This document shows positions 59,701-64,000 of a stretch of 64,000 nucleotides of DNA, piece by piece (position 1 is the first letter of the stretch; every line of letters begins with the position of its first letter). The notes under the pieces are model-generated. The model was not told the origin of the DNA. It ran no database searches and worked only from the letters and a program-made list of their open reading frames with translations. Position numbers and translations under genes: made by a program. Location: the NCBI GenBank assembly GCA_963965975.1, contig OZ014416.1, positions 6,138,001 through 6,202,000 on the forward strand, read 5' to 3'. The stretch is from Xestospongia bergquistia (taxonomy: Eukaryota; Porifera; Demospongiae; Haplosclerida; Petrosiidae).

Positions 59701-62215
59701 AGTTATAAACATGACTATTACAGACAATTACAAATCTTAACTTACCAGCAATAACTCTTTCTTCCTAATATTCAGGATAAAGACACCATACCCTACTTTA
59801 CGGTTGGCACGACAACACACCTATTCATAGAATAGTTATAAAAATGACTATTACCAACAACTTCAAACCTAAACTTACCAGCAATAACTCTTTCTTCCTA
59901 ATATTCAGGGTTAAAAGACCACACCCAATTTTACGGTTACCATGACAACGCTCCTATGTATAGAATAGTTATAAAAATGACTATTACAGACAATTTCAAA
60001 CCTTAACTTACAAGCAATAACTCTTTCTTCCTAATATTCAGGGTAAAGGCGCTACACCCAACTTTACGGTTGGCACGACAACACTCCTATGCATAGAATA
60101 GTTATAAAAATGACTATTACAAACAACTTTAAACCTTAACTTACCAGTAATAACTCTTTCTTCCTAATATACAGGGTAAAGACACCACACCCAATTTTGC
60201 GGTTGCCATGACAATACTCCTATGTATAGAATAGTTATAAAAATGACTATTACAGACAGTTTCAAAACTTTACTTACCAGCAATAACTCTTTCTGCCTAA
60301 TATTCAGGGTTAAGAGACCACACCCAACTTTACGGTTGCCACGACAACATTCCTATCCATAGAATAGTTATAAAAGGACTATTACAGACAATTTCAAACC
60401 TAAACTTACAAGCAATAACTCTTTCCTCCTAATATTCAGGGTAAAGACACTACACCCAATTTTACAGTTGCCACGACAACACTCCTATGCATAGAATAGT
60501 TATAAAAGGACTATTACAGACAATTTCAATCCTAAACTTACCAACAATAACTCCTTCTTCCTAATATTCAGGGTAAAGACACTACACCCAATTTTATGGT
60601 TGCCACGACAACACTCCTACGCATAGAATAATTATAAAAATGACAATTACAGACAATTTCAAACCTTCACTTACCAGCAATAACTCTTTCTTCCTAATAT
60701 TCAGTGCAAAGACACCACACTCAATTTTACGGTTGCCATGACAACACTCCTATGCATAAAATAGTTTTAGAAATGACTATTACAGATAATTTGAAACCTT
60801 GACTTACTAGCAATAACTCTTTGTTCCTAATATTCAGGGTAAAGATACAACACCCAACTTTACGATTGGCATGACAACATTCCTATGCATAGAATAGTTA
60901 TAAAAATGACTATTACCGACAACTTCAAACCTTAAGTTACTAGCAATAACTCTTTCTTCCTAATATTCAGGGTTAAAAGACCACACCCAATTTTACGGTT
61001 ACCATGACAACGCTCCTATGTATAGAATAGTTATAAAAATGACTATTACAGACAATTTCAAACCTTAACTTACAAGCAATAACTCTTTCTTCCTAATATT
61101 CAGTGTAAAGTCACCACACTAAATTTTACGGTAGCTATGACAACACTCCTATGCATAGAATAGTTATAAAAATGACTATTACAGATAATTTCAAACCTTA
61201 ACTTACGAGCAATGACTCTTTTTTTCTTAATATCAAGGTAAACACACCACACCCAATTTTATGGTTGCCATCACAACACTTCTATACATAGAATAGTTAC
61301 AAAAATGACTATTACAGACAATTTCAAACATTAACTTACAAGCAATAACTTTTTCTTCCTAATATTCAGGGTGAAGACATCACACACAATTTTATGGTTG
61401 CCACGACAACACTCCTATGCATAGAATAGTTATAAAAATGACTATTACAGACAATTTCAAATCTTAAATCACCAGGAATAACTCTCTTCGTAATATTCAG
61501 GTTAAAGATGCTACACCCAATTTTACGGTTGCCATGACAACATTCCTATGCATAGAATAGTTATAAAAATGACTACTACAGACAGTTTCAAAACTTAAGT
61601 TACTAGCAATAACTCTCTCTTTCTTCCTAATATTCAGAATAAAGACACCACACCTACGCATAGAATAGGTGCAAAAATGACTATTACAGACAATTTCAAA
61701 CCTTAACTTACCAGCAATAACTCTTTCTTCTTAATATTCAGGGTAAAGACACAACACACAATTTTACAGTTCCCACGACAACACTCCTATGCATAGAATA
61801 GTTAGAAAAATGATTATTATAGACTAGAAGTTGTACAACTATCAAGTGATAGCAATTGCCTTTGTTCCCCCAGCTTTTTTGTTAGGTTAGCTTGGAGTGG
61901 ACTACAAGAAAACAAGCTTACAAAATCGTCTTAGGCCGTATAGCCATTGGGTATCTTTGTAATTACTGTGATTTAATTGAATTTAGTATTTAGACGAAAT
62001 GGGACAATTTTATATTTTGTTAGACGAAACGGGATTAAACGAAATGGCTAAAAACTGACACTACACTCAATTTTACAGTTGCCACGACAACACTCCTATG
62101 CATAGAATAGTTATAAAAATGACTATAACAGACAATTTCAAACCTTAACTTACCAGCAATAACTCTTTCTTTCTTCCAAATATTCAGGGTAAAGATACCC
62201 CACCTAATTTTATGA
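56700..62215. repeat. Satellite array 2: about 40 units of ~133 bp
   Basis: The consensus contains aatagttataaaaatgacta, ttacagacaatttcaaacct, taacttaccagcaataactc, tttcttcctaatattcaggg, taaagacaccacacccaatt, ttatggttgccatgacaaca and ctcctatgcatag. A shorter unit lacks 'ctaatattcag' (e.g. near 57,010, 57,130, 58,600, 58,715). Rare variants recur about 665 bp apart (five units): 'ctcctttgcatag' at 57,590 and 58,255, and 'caccactcctaac' at about 57,685 and 58,350. A block near 57,240-57,380 recurs at about 59,605-59,745. So local pentamer and longer duplications built the array. No genes. Confidence 0.95.
61827..62056. other. Non-repeat interruption of array 2
   Basis: About 230 bp of unrelated DNA between satellite units. 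It contains related words gacgaaatggga, gacgaaacggga and aacgaaatggc. No TIRs or frame were seen. It may be a short inserted element. Confidence 0.5.
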
Positions 62216-62403
62216 TTGTTTTCTATTATATTTTGTGTTACTTATTACATATTTGAACCATATTGCTTATGTTATCAGTTTTGTGTATATATATATATAT
62301 ATATACTGAAGTATCTAAGTCTGTTGAAGAGTGCTCGATGTCGTTTAGACAGAGCGGGTTAGAACAGAATTAAAGGACAAAAGAACAGAGCTCTCGCTGT
62401 GTT

Positions 62404-62446
62404 GCTGTTACTCCGAGTTTCACGCGTTATGCGATCGTCAGACAGC
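62404..62446 (-). ncRNA. Hammerhead ribozyme (Penelope type)
   Basis: Minus strand, 5' to 3': stem I GCTGT (62,446-62,442); core CTGACGA (62,441-62,435), which is CUGANGA; stem II CGC/GCG with loop; core GAA; stem III ACTC-G-GAGT or ACT/AGT, starting with the A15.1-U16.1 pair; cleavage triplet GTA; stem I closing strand ACAGC (62,408-62,404). Predicted cut is after the GTA, between 62,409 and 62,408. All three stems and the invariant core are present. The one deviation is a U-U at the base of stem II. Penelope-like elements are known to carry such short-stem-III hammerheads in their terminal repeats. Confidence 0.85.
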
Positions 62447-62494
62447 TGGATACTACTCTGTTTGCAGGCTGGTTATATAGCATCGAGGTGTTAA

Positions 62495-63076
62495 CTATGT
62501 CTTATCCCTAGAGAAGTGTGCTAAATAGTACTTGTTTTCGTGTCGGCATTTTGAAACGAGTTCGGATCTTTTATTCAGGGTGGTGGTTATGTCGGCGTTG
62601 ATGATAGAGAGCTTTTCCATTAGGCAAAGGTCGCACCGCTTTGTTGTGTTGGAGTAGGCTTGTGCCCTTCGGTTTATTGACCAGGTGATTTTGAATTCCT
62701 CGCCTTCTTTCTTCAATTGCCAAACATACTTCGATAGTTCCGTGCTATTTCCATATTTCTCGTGCCTGATTGATTGCATGTGGTTGGAATATCTCTGCTT
62801 GAAGGCGTTTTAGGTTAGGCCTATGTACACCTTTTTCTCATTTCTTCTCATGTTCTCGACTTCTGCATTGAAGATGATGTTATTGGACTGGCATTCGCCG
62901 TTTAGTGGGCATAGGTCTTTTTTTCGGCAGTTGCAGGGTTTCTGCATGCGCGTGTTGGTGTCCTTTGAGACCTCATTATTGTGTGCCTTGATGATGTTGG
63001 CTAGGTTTGGCATGCAGCTGTAGCTGACCTTAACAGTGTTTTTGTTGAATATTTTGTGTAGCCTTGAGTCTTATAT
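62495..63076 (-). pseudogene. Penelope-like GIY-YIG endonuclease domain with one in-frame stop
   Basis: The frame enters from the truncated end (LHKIFNKNTVKVSYSCMPNL) and continues with the Cys-rich linker CNCRKKDLCPLNGEC. It then has the GIY-YIG-type core (IIFNAEV, then KVYIGLT). A TAA at 62,812-62,810 interrupts; the same frame continues AFKQRYSNH, STELSKYVWQLKK, ITWSINRRAQAYS, CDLCLMEKLSII and LNKRSELVSKC. These are the conserved endonuclease blocks of Penelope-like elements, which cut target DNA for insertion. One stop codon and no other break point to a young copy. Confidence 0.87.
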
Positions 63077-63475
63077 ATATATATATAATTATATATATAT
63101 TGTAGACTTACTGTAGATTCTTATGAGAGTCATACTATGCTACTATGATCCTTTTAGTAAAGAAGTAATTGTTTAAAAAGCACTTAGAGCTATATAAAAT
63201 TGTCAATTCAAAATGAGATGTATCTCATTATATATATATACACATAGATATTATACTTATAGAGAGAAATATCATACTTACACAGTTTGGAATTACCTGA
63301 TATTATCTTCTCATCAATGTGACCTGCTTCATTGCTTTCTTAAGGTGATGATGGTGGATTTGAAATATCACGAAATTCTAACGTGTTATGTCTGCTAAAA
63401 GAAGATTATAATGATAATACTGATAATTAAGTCCTGTTTAATTTTAAATGTGTGACTTGACAATTAAATGTTTAG

Positions 63476-63727
63476 GCTTTGGAGTGGCGTTCGAAAGAGA
63501 AACTGTGCTATCACTATGACTATGAGAGCGAAAGACGAATACATCACTACGTGCAAACTGATAATGTTCGGCTTTCTCTACTGAGGAGAAGGAATAGGAT
63601 ATCTTTGTTTTCTGTATCCAAAGCTATTGGTAATGCTAGTATGTTAGAAGAAACAGACTCTCAATCAGACCTCTATACTAATGGTGTTCCAAGTCATCTA
63701 TCTCGGATGCATCCTCTGACGACATAA
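63476..63727 (+). CDS. Exon-like frame in copy B, unidentified
   Basis: After the acceptor tttag the frame reads ALEWRSKEKLCYHYDYESER, RIHHYVQTDNVRLSLL, LFSVSKAIGNASMLEETDSQ, SDLYTNGVPSHLSRMHPLTT and stops at TAA. Several differences from copy A are synonymous in this frame, which hints at past coding. Copy A has a stop near its start and a shift. The family is not recognised. Confidence 0.35.
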   Translation, partial: ALEWRSKEKLCYHYDYESERRIHHYVQTDNVRLSLLRRRNRISLFSVSKAIGNASMLEETDSQSDLYTNGVPSHLSRMHPLTT

Positions 63728-63825
63728 TGCAATACTGAGTGAACTCGATGTATGCATAATACATTGAGGCAGTGTACTTTCTCCTTGTGAAAAACAACTG
63801 ATCGTAGATCACCTTCATTTGAAGG

Positions 63826-63860
<35 letters not shown>

Positions 63861-64000
63861 AATATACTTATTGTGTAATTAAAGGTGGTGAATGAGCCTT
63901 GTTTATTTTCCTAAAGTTATTAAACCAGTGAGACTGATGTTGTAGTGATAATTACACAAAAGCAAATTTGTTATGAAGTTCAATCAACGAATATCTAGCA

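Larger units (their letters stand above)
62305..63076 (-). mobile_element. 5'-truncated Penelope-like element
   Basis: Minus-strand element bounded on both sides by TA-rich microsatellite: (TA)n at 62,284-62,305 and 63,073-63,102. It holds the C-terminal endonuclease part of a Penelope-like polyprotein (63,076-62,495) followed by a hammerhead ribozyme (62,446-62,404). Base composition is much less AT-rich than the surroundings. The reverse transcriptase part is missing, as expected for 5' truncation during target-primed insertion. The matching site in copy A (about 5,660) has only a short TA run. Confidence 0.88.
62222..64000. repeat. Duplicated segment, copy B (runs off the window)
   Basis: It matches 5,594-6,540, interrupted by the Penelope-like insertion, and ends at the window edge at the same word (atatctagca) found at 6,540. 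Copy B starts directly at the last satellite unit. A (TA)n run at about 63,827-63,857 is unique to this copy. Confidence 0.8.

Noticed and set aside
13140-62215. CRISPR-like array
   Set aside because: Repeats are directly adjacent with no unique spacers, units are ~133 bp or longer, and the context is eukaryotic.
1-64000. tRNA or rRNA genes
   Set aside because: No cloverleaf with A/B box or rRNA-like G+C-rich block was recognised on either strand by eye; a covariance scan would be needed to exclude them.

Overview
The window is AT-rich eukaryotic DNA with spliced genes: GT-AG introns and exons often close to 100 bp. It carries Penelope-like, Ty3/gypsy, Tc1/mariner, MULE and hAT elements. Domain content (ankyrin-ROC-death-fold protein, IP3-receptor-like protein) and gene style fit an early-branching marine animal, most likely a demosponge of the Amphimedon kind. 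That placement is inference; no species marker was tested.

Layout. 1-16,000 is gene-poor. It holds low-complexity DNA, small tandem repeats, scattered exon-like fragments that I cannot name (several with stops), and the first satellite array (13,140-15,880). 16,000-46,535 holds one large plus-strand gene. A probable non-coding first exon ends at 16,284, and coding runs from the ATG at 17,006 to the stop at 46,533-46,535. It encodes N-terminal ankyrin repeats, each on its own phase-0 exon, then a ROC-type GTPase with a COR-like region in one 2.1-kb exon, then a Death domain and a C-terminal CARD-like helical domain. Its introns are swollen by a broken Ty3/gypsy element (20.5-23.2 kb), a decayed Tc1/mariner (25.8-27.3 kb), a 2.5-kb tandem duplication that copied an ankyrin exon, a broken MULE with a FLYWCH finger (33.9-35.3 kb), and a second, older duplication (35.7-41.5 kb) carrying a hAT fragment and antisense ankyrin-like remnants.

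46,983-48,240 is a convergent minus-strand patatin-like phospholipase of which only the C-terminal part is visible. A fossil gypsy reverse transcriptase lies just upstream of it. 49,698-56,425 is a plus-strand, multi-exon IP3/ryanodine-receptor-like gene (MIR and RIH-type regions). No channel exons are visible. It runs into a 5.5-kb satellite of ~133-bp units (56,700-62,215). 62,222-64,000 is a second copy of the segment at 5,594-6,540, split by a 5'-truncated Penelope-like element with a recognisable hammerhead ribozyme.

Main themes: (1) an innate-immunity or cell-death type receptor growing by one-exon-one-repeat duplication, in which the order of transposon insertion and duplication can be read; (2) a satellite family at four loci, with dimeric and pentameric higher-order periods and an RFX X-box-like palindrome in most units; (3) a hammerhead ribozyme tail on a Penelope element, with the unoccupied site preserved at the other end of the window.
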